64,000 nucleotides of DNA from Dallia pectoralis (lineage: Eukaryota > Chordata > Actinopteri > Esociformes > Umbridae): positions 6,985,362-7,049,361 of the forward strand of contig CM055756.1 in NCBI GenBank assembly GCA_029465975.1, read 5' to 3'. Under the pieces are notes generated by a model. The model was not told the origin of the DNA, searched no databases, and worked only from the letters and a program-made list of their open reading frames with translations. The position numbers and the translations under genes were made by a program. Below, piece by piece: positions 37,501 through 48,252 of the stretch (the first letter of the stretch is position 1; the number at the start of each line of letters is the position of its first letter).

Positions 37501-38230
37501 TATTGTTCTGACGTGCACTTTGCATTCCGACCTCTGCAGTTCGGCCGGCGAAATATTCTGCAGCCGACTCGCTGTGGCACGCCGAACTCGAACCCGCCAG
37601 ACAATTCGTTGTGATCTTCGTTGCGGTGAACGTTAGTTTGGTCGTCCCCCGTAGAGGTCATTGGTTCACTCTAGGTCAACTGAACTCCAATGCAACGGTG
37701 CCACCAACAGTATTGAAGAAATGTGAACTTTTTTTAGGCGCAAACCCAGGTGGACATTGCAGAACAGTTGAACGTTTTATGCTGTAAGCGTGATTGAGAT
37801 GTAATGCCTGGTGCACAGAGGCTATGTCAAGTCGTACGTGTGACCGAGTCAAACGACTCATTCCAATTGAGTGAATTCCACACCGCTGCAACTCTGCCGA
37901 ACTGTGTCGAACGAACTTTCCTAATGCTTTATAATGCGGTGTCATAAATAGAAGTTGATCAGCTGTTGAAAACCCCACGCTTGTGTCTCCTCACAGATTC
38001 TGCGTGGTTGAACGTACCGCACGGCAGCGCATTGATGCTATCTGTTTGCAGGAAGCCTCACAACTTCATTAATACCCAACGTCACCACGCACTCGAGATA
38101 AACAATTTCGCACTTCGAAAACACATTCCGTGAAGCTTGACTGAAGCGAGGTCTCTGAAAAGGCAGACTATGACATGCTTGTTTTAAGATTTGAGTTACT
38201 TTATCGTACTTATCCTGCCTTCTCCGTCAT
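34380..38230. other. Intergenic, no clear gene; small repeats only
   Basis: Contains a (GT)n run at about 34546-34575 and the 34-bp tandem repeat listed separately. No conserved coding sequence was recognised on either strand. Confidence 0.4.
35461..35580. repeat. Short tandem repeat, 34-bp unit, 3.5 copies
   Basis: tgcccaaaatcacaccaaac units start at 35461, 35495 and 35529, with a diverged copy at about 35563. Confidence 0.85.
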
Positions 38231-38239
38231 GGCGTAACA

Positions 38240-38390
38240 CTTAGGCCCAATCCGAATACTCCCACTTACCCCTTCCCCTTAGCCCTACCCCTTAATTTAC
38301 CCCTTCCCCTTGGCCCTCGAAACCGAGTGGTAAGGGCTACGTTCCCCTACGAATTGGGACACCACTCGGTTTTGGCTACGTCATCATACA
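38240..38390. repeat. Palindrome-forming segment, possible DNA-transposon terminus
   Basis: C/T-rich cttaccccttccccttagcc is followed by an inverted repeat: aaccgagtggt at about 38319 pairs with accactcggtt at about 38370. The style (gcccaatccgaata...ccttcccctt) resembles ends of non-autonomous fish DNA transposons, but I cannot name the family. Confidence 0.45.
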
Positions 38391-39539
38391 TCGTCGCTAG
38401 CTGGCTGCTACGTAACCAGAGGCGACACAAATGTTGATCTCAAACTTCTGAGATGCAAAAAGAGTCTGGAAAAGTGTGTATGTCGATTGCGTGGATTTTA
38501 GTAGTTATGTTTTTGCGATTGTCTGCAACAAATCGCAGAAATCAAGCGAGAAGAGGTCTACGACGCCTACGAATGCTGGTAGTTTAACTTATGGTATGTA
38601 TCGATTGGTTGCAAACAACATTATCGTATTGTATTTACAGTTCACGGAACTAACCAACAAGGTAGCAAAAATTTTTCCCAACTCAGCCATTAATGGTGTA
38701 AAATTGTTTTATTTTCCAGACTGGTGGTCCAACAAGATACTGTGCCATAAACCTCAACACGTCTATACTGCGCATATGGTTCGATGTATGTAGTAGTTAC
38801 ATGTTTGGTGGCGGTGCATGTGGATGCAGATGTTCTTCTGTGTACTATTGTTTTTTATGTTTTTGTAAAGCACACGTGCTATATAAATAAACCTGCTTGC
38901 TTACTACTGAAGGCTGTTTTCAATAAATATTTTCATCCACACTGCATGGTGTTTTGTATATCTGTTTCACTGATCACTGTTTTGAATGTCATTGATCGAT
39001 GTACAGAAACCCTTAATCAAAACCCTGTATTTATTGAACAACATTGTAAAACATATACAATTGTTAAATAACAGTACTATTTAAATTAAACGTGCTCACC
39101 AGTGTCCTGTATCATATCCAAATTATGTTGTACACCTAATCTTTATACAGTCTATGGTTGTACAGCATGAAACTTCTGTTCATTTTCTGCCCGAAAGCGA
39201 ATTATTTGCCGGGTTTCCACCGGCGTCCCTGTGTGATTCGGGACGGTATGTAAAGCACTTTTATCGCTATTCCAAACGCAACAGGTTATGTTATGCACTG
39301 ATATGAATTATCTGCTAAAAGAGTTAACTGTAGACAAACATGCATTGAGTAAAGGTAGTCAGAGAAATACGGGACCTTAATGGTCCCAAATCTGATTGAC
39401 TTAAAACAAAAAGTGACGGGTGGATGTAACTAGCCGATATATTTGTGGAGACGTTAAACCTCACATGAATCCAAATATGCAATAATATGTGGGCTTAAGA
39501 GTACATTTATGACATATATTGACTTCGTATGTATGATGT

Positions 39540-39635
39540 CCTGGGTTCAATCCCCAGCTTCTCCCCAGGTTGCCGTTGCAAATTAGACTTTGTTCTCAAA
39601 CGGCCGACCTGGTTAAATAAAGATTCAATACATTT
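39540..39635 (+). mobile_element. Retroposon 3'-tail-like fragment
   Basis: ttgccgttgcaaattagact, then ttctcaaacggcc and acctggttaaataaagattc, resemble the 3' tails of common fish SINE/LINE retroposons. It abuts the DNA transposon starting at about 39649. Confidence 0.45.
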
Positions 39636-39648
39636 TTTGTGTTTTAAG

Positions 39649-41265
39649 AGTTTTTTTTTTTAGCGATCCCTTTGACCATTATCTCAGAACCTTAATGTAA
39701 TTTTCCACAACTCTAGACACAAAACTCCCAACCGAAGATCAAAATGCACTTTTCTCAAAACTCTAACACGTTTTTTCAATTGCTTGGATACAATACACCT
39801 AAACTGAAGATCATTTGTTCATTTAACTTTTATCACCGGTTCAATATGATACAATGTAACATCAAAGTACTACTATTTCAAAATGCGATTCCTACATTAC
39901 GTTTGAAATGATAGTCTGTTCATTTCATTTGACAGATCTAACTATCAATTGATACAACTAGTCAAAATGATAAGTATTTGCTGCATTACTCTTAATGCAT
40001 ATAGTTTTATGGAAACTGACAAACAATATTCCACGTTTACAGTAAATCATGAAAGATTCAAGATACTGAGATTTATTCCCACCAATTAGCGTGGAGCATG
40101 AACCAATTAGACTACAATATCCATGGATGTAGCCTAATATTTTATCATACTGTAATGCTTCATCAGACACTGTGTCTATGGTCCCAAATACTGTACCACC
40201 TTTTCAGACTATTTACAGTACTGACAGTACTGCACTGTATAGATGGAGGCCCTTGTAATTGCTTGTCCAATTCAGCCAACCCGTTACTGATGATTTAGTG
40301 CACATTGTGGAATGAGTATATACATAAATGATTTGGATCCAATTGCCAGAGCAAAGTGATTCATAACATGGAGTCAGCAGGTGATCCAGGTCACAATGGA
40401 GGTCAAGCAGTGGTGGCAGGAAGACGAGAAAGACGTGTTGGTCAAAGGAATGGCATGGCAGGCACCCTTTCTGAGAGGTGGTCGTGGGCCTCGTTTGAGA
40501 GGTGTGGGGGAACGTGGTAGAGGACAAGGCCACGGACCAAGACAGCGGCAGCAACAGCATAGAGTGTCCAATGAAATTCAGGCAAAAAAATAAAAATCCA
40601 AGACGTTTGGCTAATGAAAACATCCAATGACATGTAGATGAGAACCAGTGGCCAAATCCACAACACAGAGTTGATGACAATGTAGAAGTACAGTAATCAC
40701 TTCTGTTTTGTTTCTTACAGTACAAGCAAGCAAGTTGAGGAACACTGCATTTGATGTTTTACAGTACTGTTTCTATTTTTCTATTTCATAGCTAATTATT
40801 TTTGCTTTGATTCAAATAAACATATGTTTTGATTGTATTCTATTTCATTACAGTAATACATTTCAAATTTTGTTCAATGATTCCTCTGTGTTTGTACTAT
40901 TCTCTTTACCACATAAGTACATTTACAGGGATTCATTTGCTTGTAGTACCATAATGGAACATGTATCATCAATTTTGTACACCAATATCTAATGATTGGA
41001 CAAACAACTAACTAGTGAAACTATGGGTATCTTTTGTCTGGGTGATCTAAATCAATGTACCCATGGTATTCCATGATAAATCTATTGTTTGAACCATTGA
41101 TTGTGCAAATGCAAGGTATCTTTAAAGATATGAATGCACAATGCAATGTTTTGAACATTTGAGAGCCTGTGTTACAAGTGTTTACTGTTGTGAGTTTGGT
41201 GTCTAGAGTTGTGGAAAATGACATTAAGGTTCTGAGATAAGGGTCAAAGGGATTGCTAAAAACTG
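39649..41265 (+). mobile_element. Decayed Tc1/mariner-type DNA transposon with about 80-bp inverted repeats
   Basis: The left end (tagcgatccctttgaccatt, then atctcagaaccttaatgtaa) and the right end (gacattaaggttctgagata, then agggtcaaagggattgctaa) are inverted repeats. Inside, on the + strand from about 40370, lies a relic of a transposase N-terminus: a Gly/Arg-rich stretch (RGRGQGHGPRQRQQQH) followed by VSNEIQA, typical of a fish Tc1/mariner-like family. The remainder of the transposase is missing, so it is non-autonomous. Confidence 0.72.
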
Positions 41266-42109
41266 TAAAAGCAGTTTTGTGACATCTAACACATGTTAAT
41301 CAAATCGCAGTGGATTTGCTGGTCATGGAACTCGGAAAAGGTGATGAATGCTTGACCAAACTAGCTGACACCATTACTGAGGCTTTAGTCTCAGGATATG
41401 TGGGCGGCCTGCTGTATCTATAGAGGGGCCATAGCTGTCAAATGAACAAACGGTTGGAAACACTGTGTGTGTGTGTCATTGTATTCATACGCCATTTTAT
41501 ATTTGTATGACTCAACTGTGTGCATCGTTTTTTATTATTTAATATTAAGTGTGTAGCTAGTCTAGTATAACACAGTCGAAAATAAAGCCCTTTACACCTT
41601 ATGGGAAACACAGCTTTTATTGCTGTAAAGGCTACACACTTATTAAGTAAACAACATTTTTAAATGGAATAAAATTGGATCCTTTCTTTGATAAAGAACA
41701 CATAATTAAACAGTGCATTGTCTTGGTGGCAAAGATGTGCACAAACTTAAGAAAAATTAGTTCCTGTAAGATGTCATTTAAGGTTTCTGGTTGCAGACTG
41801 CGGAGCTAGCCACGATCCAGAACAGGCTAACAAAAGATCTACGGGATCTCATTATTGAAAGGTATAATTCAGGGGAAGGAGCTGTGGGATAGTTAGGTGA
41901 AACGGAAGTAATTCTTTCTGGCATGATTCGTCCAAATTTCAGCCTTTACATAAACCAAGTTGCAACCTTTTAAATATATATTTAGAACATATCTCATGTG
42001 CACTTGTAGTTTTGTCAATGATGTGTTTTAGAGCCCTGTTAGTTCATCCTGTTGTCCTCTTTACAGGCACGGAGATGCACCCCATCTTATGTAATTCCCT
42101 GCCCACACA

Positions 42110-42480
42110 ACCTATGTGGAATATCTTGTCCACCCGCAGCATTTGGAACTGTTCAACAAGGCTGAGCAAATTACAGTCTACAGGTCTACACTTCAAGTAC
42201 TTGACGTTTTGGCTCTGATAGAGGTATGGATTGCCCAGGAAAACATAGCTACGCCAGCTGTCCTCTCGTGTCGTCTATTTCCTGACAATGGCTCATCACT
42301 CAGGCTATCTAAACATTTTGACCTCTGGACGTCTGGCTGCGGCACGTTCTTCCCACCTGGGTCTTTCCGCAGCTTTTCCTCTTCTGACCGCAACCCTTCG
42401 TCAAGTCTCTTCCCACTCACAAGCCAGGCAATCTGCCTGTCCTCATCTTTAGTGGCCGCTGTCCTCACCGTAATCCCTCT
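42110..42480 (+). pseudogene. Decayed LINE endonuclease fragment (L2/CR1-like)
   Basis: A + strand open stretch contains LQVLDVLALIEVWIAQENI followed by ATPAVLS, resembling the apurinic-endonuclease motif region (LALTETWL..ENTATPAALS) of fish non-LTR retrotransposons, then a degraded SGCGT..F segment. Frames beyond this are not recognisable and no reverse transcriptase follows. Assignment rests on motif recall. Confidence 0.5.
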
Positions 42481-43114
42481 CCAGCGCAATTATCATGAAT
42501 TGTCTTCATCTCTCTTAACTAAACCCGTCCCTCGCAGGCAGAACCCAAATGGTCACCTGCAACCTTACTATGGATTATCTCTAGTCTACAACTCTCTCCT
42601 TCGCAAGCATTTAGTGTCTTCCTTCTGGCTCTGGTTAAGTGACTCAATTGAAACTCTGGGAACAGAGCTGCAGGAACCTGAGGGAAGATTAAAGGAAATG
42701 ACTAAATCATCAGTTTTTACATTGTAATATTTGTGTCAGATTGGGCAAATTGCTTGGAAAATAACAAACAATTCTTAACAGTCTCTGCTACAATGTAACG
42801 TTCAACAAAAACACATTTTTAATAACATCTTCCCCTTAAGCACCCATTTTAGTTATTTTTTTAGGGGAGAAGGTAAAGAAAATGTATTTTCTTTATATTT
42901 TACTTATTGCATCAGCAATTTGAAATAAAAGTAAATTGTCCTTAACTTAGTCAGCAATTTCAGTCAGCAATTTAGCTCTAGGCAACAGCTGGAGACTGTA
43001 TTAAATACTGGCAACAGTAACTTTAGAACTAGTAAACTGTTTATCCTATTTATATACACTAAACAAATTATGAACGCAACACTTGTTTTTGCCACCATTT
43101 TGGCCCCAAAATCC

Positions 43115-43760
43115 CTTAGGTTATTACTCATAGTGGTTAGGTTATTACTCCTGGTTGTTAGGTTATTACTCCTGGTTGTTAGGTTATAACTCCTGGTTGT
43201 TAGGTTATTACTCCTGGTTGTTAGGTTATTACTCCTGGTTGTTAGGTTATTACTCCTGGTGGTTAGGTTATTACTCCTGGTTGTTAGGTTATTACTCCTG
43301 GTTGTTAGGTTATATTACTCCTGGTTGTTAGGTTATTACTCCTGGTTGTTAGGTTATTACGCATGGTGGTTAGGTTATTACTCCTGGTTGTTAGGTTATT
43401 ACTCCTGGTTGTTAGGTTATTACGCATGGTGGTTAGGTTATTACTCCTGGTTGTTAGGTTATTACTCCTGGTTGTTAGGTTATTACGCATGGTGGTTAGG
43501 TTATTACTCCTGGTTGTTAGGTTATTACTCCTGGTTGTTAGGTTATTACGCATGGTGGTTAGGTTATTACTCCTGGTTGTTAGGTTATTACTCCTGGTTG
43601 TTAGGTTATTACTCCTGGTTGTTAGGTTATAACTCCTGGTGGTTAGGTTATTACTCCTGGTTGTTAGGTTATTACTCCTGGTTGTTAGGTTATTACTCCT
43701 GGTTGTTAGGTTATTACTCCTGGTTGTTAGGTTATTACGCATGGTGGTTAGGTTATAACA
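43115..43760. repeat. Minisatellite, 21-bp unit, about 30 copies, with 63-bp higher-order repeat
   Basis: Unit ttaggttattactcctggtt plus g. Every third unit in the centre is the variant ttaggttattacgcatggtg plus g (about 43357, 43420, 43483 and 43546, each 63 bp apart). 21 = 7 codons, so both strands are open (YYSWLLG and NNLTTRS heptads). No protein is implied. Confidence 0.93.
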
Positions 43761-43769
43761 ACCAATTTC

Positions 43770-45863
43770 CTCTGTAGTTCTTTGGGAGGAATGACCTGAT
43801 GTAGATTATCGGTAATTATAGAAATGCTCACAAGGCCTTCTGTTAATGTCTCTGCATGAAATTCAATTATTTTGTATTTTCTGTATTATGCATTGGTTAT
43901 ATTGATGTCTATTTGGATGGGTTTATAGTTGAACTTCCTATTTTACCACAACATCACTTCCATTATTGTGTGATTAATGTCAAACCGAGGAGGGCACATT
44001 ACTTTATTTATCCTTATCTTCTAATCCACACACCTATTGGGGTGGATTGGTTATCATCAGAACCAGACTCTATACTGATAGTCCCAGCAGCTTTGAGAAG
44101 ACTGTCCAAACCACACCAATTTGTGGGGGCTCTTTGAAGTTTTTGCTTTATGTTTATTCAAAGGGGACACATCACACTACGGGGTGTGTAATGTCTCAGA
44201 GATTTCTAAGGCAGAGACGTTTCTTTGACACATAATTGGCTAAAAGAACTAGGTTTGTTTTCTCCCCCCAAACCACTCCACAGAATTCCATGTCTGCGTG
44301 TTCTTATCCGCGTATATGCTCTGTATTGATACATGTACAAGGTGTCATTCTAAAAAAACTACAACTCTATAGACGTTACTTCCTGCTCTGCTATGGATAT
44401 AACGAGATTGTATAGCCTGGTCTTGAAACAGCAATTCATTTGAGTCCCTTTTATTAACTAACGGTTGCTATAGGAAATATGAATCGACTGTAAAATGTCC
44501 TTATACATATGTTATGCAACATGATGGAGTTCTCCGTGGAACAAAGTTGAGAAAGCAGGAAATGTATTTCTAGGGGCGAAATGTCTGTGAATAAATGCTC
44601 TTTTTCGTCTTGACAAGCGAACTTACACTCTTTGAACTTCTTTATAGCAGATTACGTACAACCGTACGTAAACATTGAAAATAACACTAAAACACTGTCA
44701 ACTCAAAAGGTTTTGTTCAATGTGCAGTTGGTTTTGCAGTACAGTAATGCCAACACAATCATTTTAAAACCTTTGGGCACATATACTGTACTTGAACTTT
44801 TTTCTTATACAGCTCAATCTGGTTTCAATTAATTTGTTTGTGTTTATAAATATATAAATTAATTAATTAATAAATATATATATATACAGTAGATATTGAC
44901 TGTTAATATTATTTTTAATAAGCTCTCGTTGTGAAGCACTCATTGTGAACATCATGTCATTTTCCCATAATGAAAATAAGATATGAATAATGTATTTAAT
45001 CATTCATTCCCACATTAACCTGTAACCTGAACTAACAGGTTTAATAAAACATTCAGCAGTCTTATTTGCTGGTTCATCTGTTTCCTTTGTGTAGATAAAT
45101 GAGACCTTGCCACAAATCTGCTCTATGTCACATCAGTCATTCATCGTCTCATCTAGCCTGTCATGTACTTCTGGACTCTGTGACCACGTCGCTTCTCAGA
45201 CTATCTTTTATGTGAAGGCGGTTAAGGGACGATGAATTTGACAGAGTTAGATATATGGACGTCTAGAGACAATGAGTGGATGAGTTACATACTGTAGATC
45301 CATCAGCTCCAGGAGACAATTATTGGATGAGATACATACCGTAGAAAAAATCAGCTCCAATGAGTTGGTGAGTCAATGAGTTTCTCTGATTGGTAATTAA
45401 CCTAACACCACAACCACAGTGGTTTGTACAATCTCAATGGCTTTGGCTCAGAGCCACACGCACAGTTTGCCACCAAATGTGCCCCGGTATAATAACAGTG
45501 TAATTTCAATGCAGACAGCAATTTAAATTGGAACTTTTGGTGCTAATACAGCAGCCAATTAGAATCCATCTCTGCAGAAACCTGCTGACTGAAGCAGAAT
45601 TAGCAGCATCTACAGTATATGACAATGTCGATCTGGACCCCTGCCAGCCTAAGTCAGTATTATCTCTCCCCCAATTGGCTGTTCAACACTTTAGTCAGAA
45701 CCTCCTCAGTCTGTCTACAGAGATGCTGCACGATCCAATCAACAGGACTTTCTCTCTTACAAACAAACGCTTACTTTTTATGACACAACAAACACAGCCT
45801 ATTGCCATTTGGGATATCCCCAATCTGTCCTGGCCTTCCCAGGGTCCCTTGGGGCGATTTGAA
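43770..45863. other. Intergenic, no clear gene
   Basis: A/T-rich, with a (TA)-rich tract at about 44850-44886. An open stretch at 45528-45881 has no recognised family match and is interrupted by the BEL insertion at its 3' end. Confidence 0.4.
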
Positions 45864-45868
45864 GAGAC

Positions 45869-46336
45869 TGTAAAGGTCTGATATTTTTTGTAATGTAATG
45901 TTTTTTTTTGTACGTTGTTTTTTCTGCACAACATCATGTTTCGGTGTTGTCAGAACTTAGTAGTCTGTTCTCACGTTTTCTTTAGAGAACCTGTATGTTT
46001 TACTTCTCGTGAGGTTTGGTTTCTAATGTTCAACTTCCGGGTACTCTCGCGGTAATGCCGTGCACGCGCATTGACAAGCAGAAAGTGATGAGTGATTAGC
46101 GCCCTAGGAGAGCGGAATGAGGTAATGCAATACATTAGTAACGTCAATCATTTATACAGAATGTTAATTATCTATGTATTGTGTGTGAAACTACAACGAT
46201 GCCTTTTGTATTTCTTTTGTTTACTCTGTAGTTTTCACGGTGTTAAAAGGTTGTTACGGTGGTGCACGTAAGAAAATAAACCGACACCCGTTTGAAACTC
46301 GCTGCGTCTTTTTATGAAATCCGAGGGGCCGCTACA
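45869..46336 (+). repeat. 5' LTR of the BEL/Pao element (468 bp)
   Basis: Starts tgtaaaggtctgata and ends ggggccgctaca. It matches 52955-53421 throughout except that the T-run at about 45901 has nine T against eight. Contains aataaa at about 46276 (gaaaataaaccgac), a candidate retroelement poly(A) signal. Confidence 0.95.
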
Positions 46337-46915
46337 GTGAAAACTCACCTGTTGCACCAGCCCAGCCATCCGCGATGAGAAGCTGACGCCATCATCACAT
46401 ACGAACACTAACAGCGGATACCAGCTGGCTTACCTCGCCTGCATTCAACTCCTGCACCAGACAGAGCGTGGAGCGGACAGCGCGCGCATAAGGTACACCT
46501 CGAGACGGAAAAAGAGACCCGGGGTACCAAAGAGCAAAAAAGGCTTAAAAAGAGACAATTCCTATGCACGCAAGCTTTATATCATTACTGAGGTTTATTT
46601 AAGAGCAAGGTATTATAAGGTGAATAATTGTGGAACTAGTTCTCAGTTCTAAAGTTTCTAAAAGATGTTTTATTATTTTTACAAGAAACTGTCCCACGTG
46701 TTTATGTCATGACTCATGTTTATTTATGAAAAGGTTAAGAGTGAAATGTGTTGTAACTGTTTTATGCTAAAATGCTTTGAATGTACATAATAGGGCAATG
46801 CGTGATACAAATATTACTCTGTAGTTAAATATAACTACAGCTTACAAGTGTAGATTCAGGCATAGTGCAATCAAAGGCTCCCACTCGACTTAAAGCAGCA
46901 ACACAAACAACCAAA

Positions 46916-48252
46916 ATGTCGCTAATAGAGGCATCATGCAGGTCCAGCTCACGTGAAAGAAAGCTAACAGAGAAAGGCCAAGGGATGCATAGCCAAGACA
47001 TCAAAAACGTGAGAAAGCATTTAACAGGACCTATGACTCTTGGAAGATGGCAGCAAGGGAGACTAGAACAAAATTAAAAACCCTCTGTTCATCAGAATAC
47101 CTTAACGAATTACAACAAGACATTCAAGCAAAGCATGATGACGTAGGTCAGCAGTATAAACCCATCCTACGTAACAGTAATACCACGCCAGAGATTGTAA
47201 AGAAAATGGATGCCTGTGTTACACTAACGAAGGACATTTGTGATCTCATAAATAATCGCCTAGAGACTATTAACCAAGATTATAATGATCAACTTGAGAA
47301 GGAAAGGGTAAGAGAAACACTAAACAAAGATGAATACGGGTCTGTCTTTGGTCACACCAAAACGGAAACGGTAAGCTCAGCAGAGTCATCAGGGAGGTTG
47401 AGCAACCAGTCCAGCTCACACAGTAACCACAGCAGTAGGATAGATGCACAAGCAGAGCTTGCAGCTAAGATGGAACAATCAAAAACCATAAAAGAAATCC
47501 AAGCACAGCAAGCACATCTTCATAAGTTAGAGGGTGATTGGAAACTCCAAGAGGCAAAAATGTTGACAGAAATCAAACAAAAGGAGGTAGAAATGCAGCA
47601 ACAGGTGGAAGAAGAGAGAGCCAAATTGCAGCAGTTACAAGCAGCAAAAGATGTGGCCATAGCAATAGCTCGCATGAGAGTGTATGAAGATTTTGACGGT
47701 TTTGAAGACCATGATGAGGAGAGTAATGACAAAATGGAAATCAAACCTCAATTAAACCCTGATGCTGCATCATTCCAACCTCAAGATGCTCCTGAAGTGA
47801 AAATGACCCAGGAGTCTGTCAGTCTAGCCCAAGCAATCGCCAGCTCATTAAGCATAAACCGCTTGCCAGTCCCTGAACCAACCACGTTCAGTGGCAACCC
47901 TTTACAGTTTGTAGATTGGAAGATGTCATTCATGGCTCTTATTGACAGAAAACCCCTCCTAGCAAGTGAGAAGATGTTTTATTTAAAAATGTATCTTGCT
48001 GGAGAGGCGCGCAAAGCTGTAGAAGGTTTCTTTTATCGGGATTCAGAGAGTGCATACGGTGGAGCATGGAAAGTCTTACAGGACAGATATGGGCACCCGT
48101 TCATTATACAAAAGGCTTTCCGAGATCAGCTTATGAGATGGCCGAAAATCAACACCAACGACCCACTAGCACTGCGAGAGTTTGCTGACTTCCTCCAAGG
48201 CTGCGCTGAAGCTATCCCACACGTCAAAGGACTAGCTATTCTTAACGATTGA
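46916..48252 (+). CDS. gag: BEL/Pao Gag (disrupted)
   Basis: The likely start is ATG 46916. This first frame runs only to a stop at 47077 because of a frame change around the A-run at 47003-47007; the main Gag frame is open from 47047 to 48252 (401 codons). That part has a coiled-coil-like, Lys/Glu/Gln-rich middle (about residues 140-210) and a DUF1759-type capsid region (about 290-400: FSGNPLQFVDWKMSF, then GHPFIIQKAFRDQL). It ends prematurely at 48250-48252; the similarity continues in the next frame, which holds the zinc knuckle, so this stop is a lesion or sequence error and not the natural Gag end. Confidence 0.85.

Noticed and set aside
40213..40725. 170-codon - strand ORF
   Set aside because: It is antisense to the Gly/Arg-rich transposase relic on the + strand of the same transposon.
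43259..43777. YYSWLLG heptad-repeat ORF resembling a membrane protein
   Set aside because: It is produced by a stop-free 21-bp tandem repeat, also open on the opposite strand.
45528..45881. 117-codon ORF upstream of the BEL element
   Set aside because: No recognisable family; its last codons lie in the inserted LTR, so the frame is accidental.
46337..46360. tRNA primer-binding site directly after the 5' LTR
   Set aside because: The sequence after the LTR (gtgaaaactcacc) does not start with TGG and I could not match it to a tRNA 3' end.
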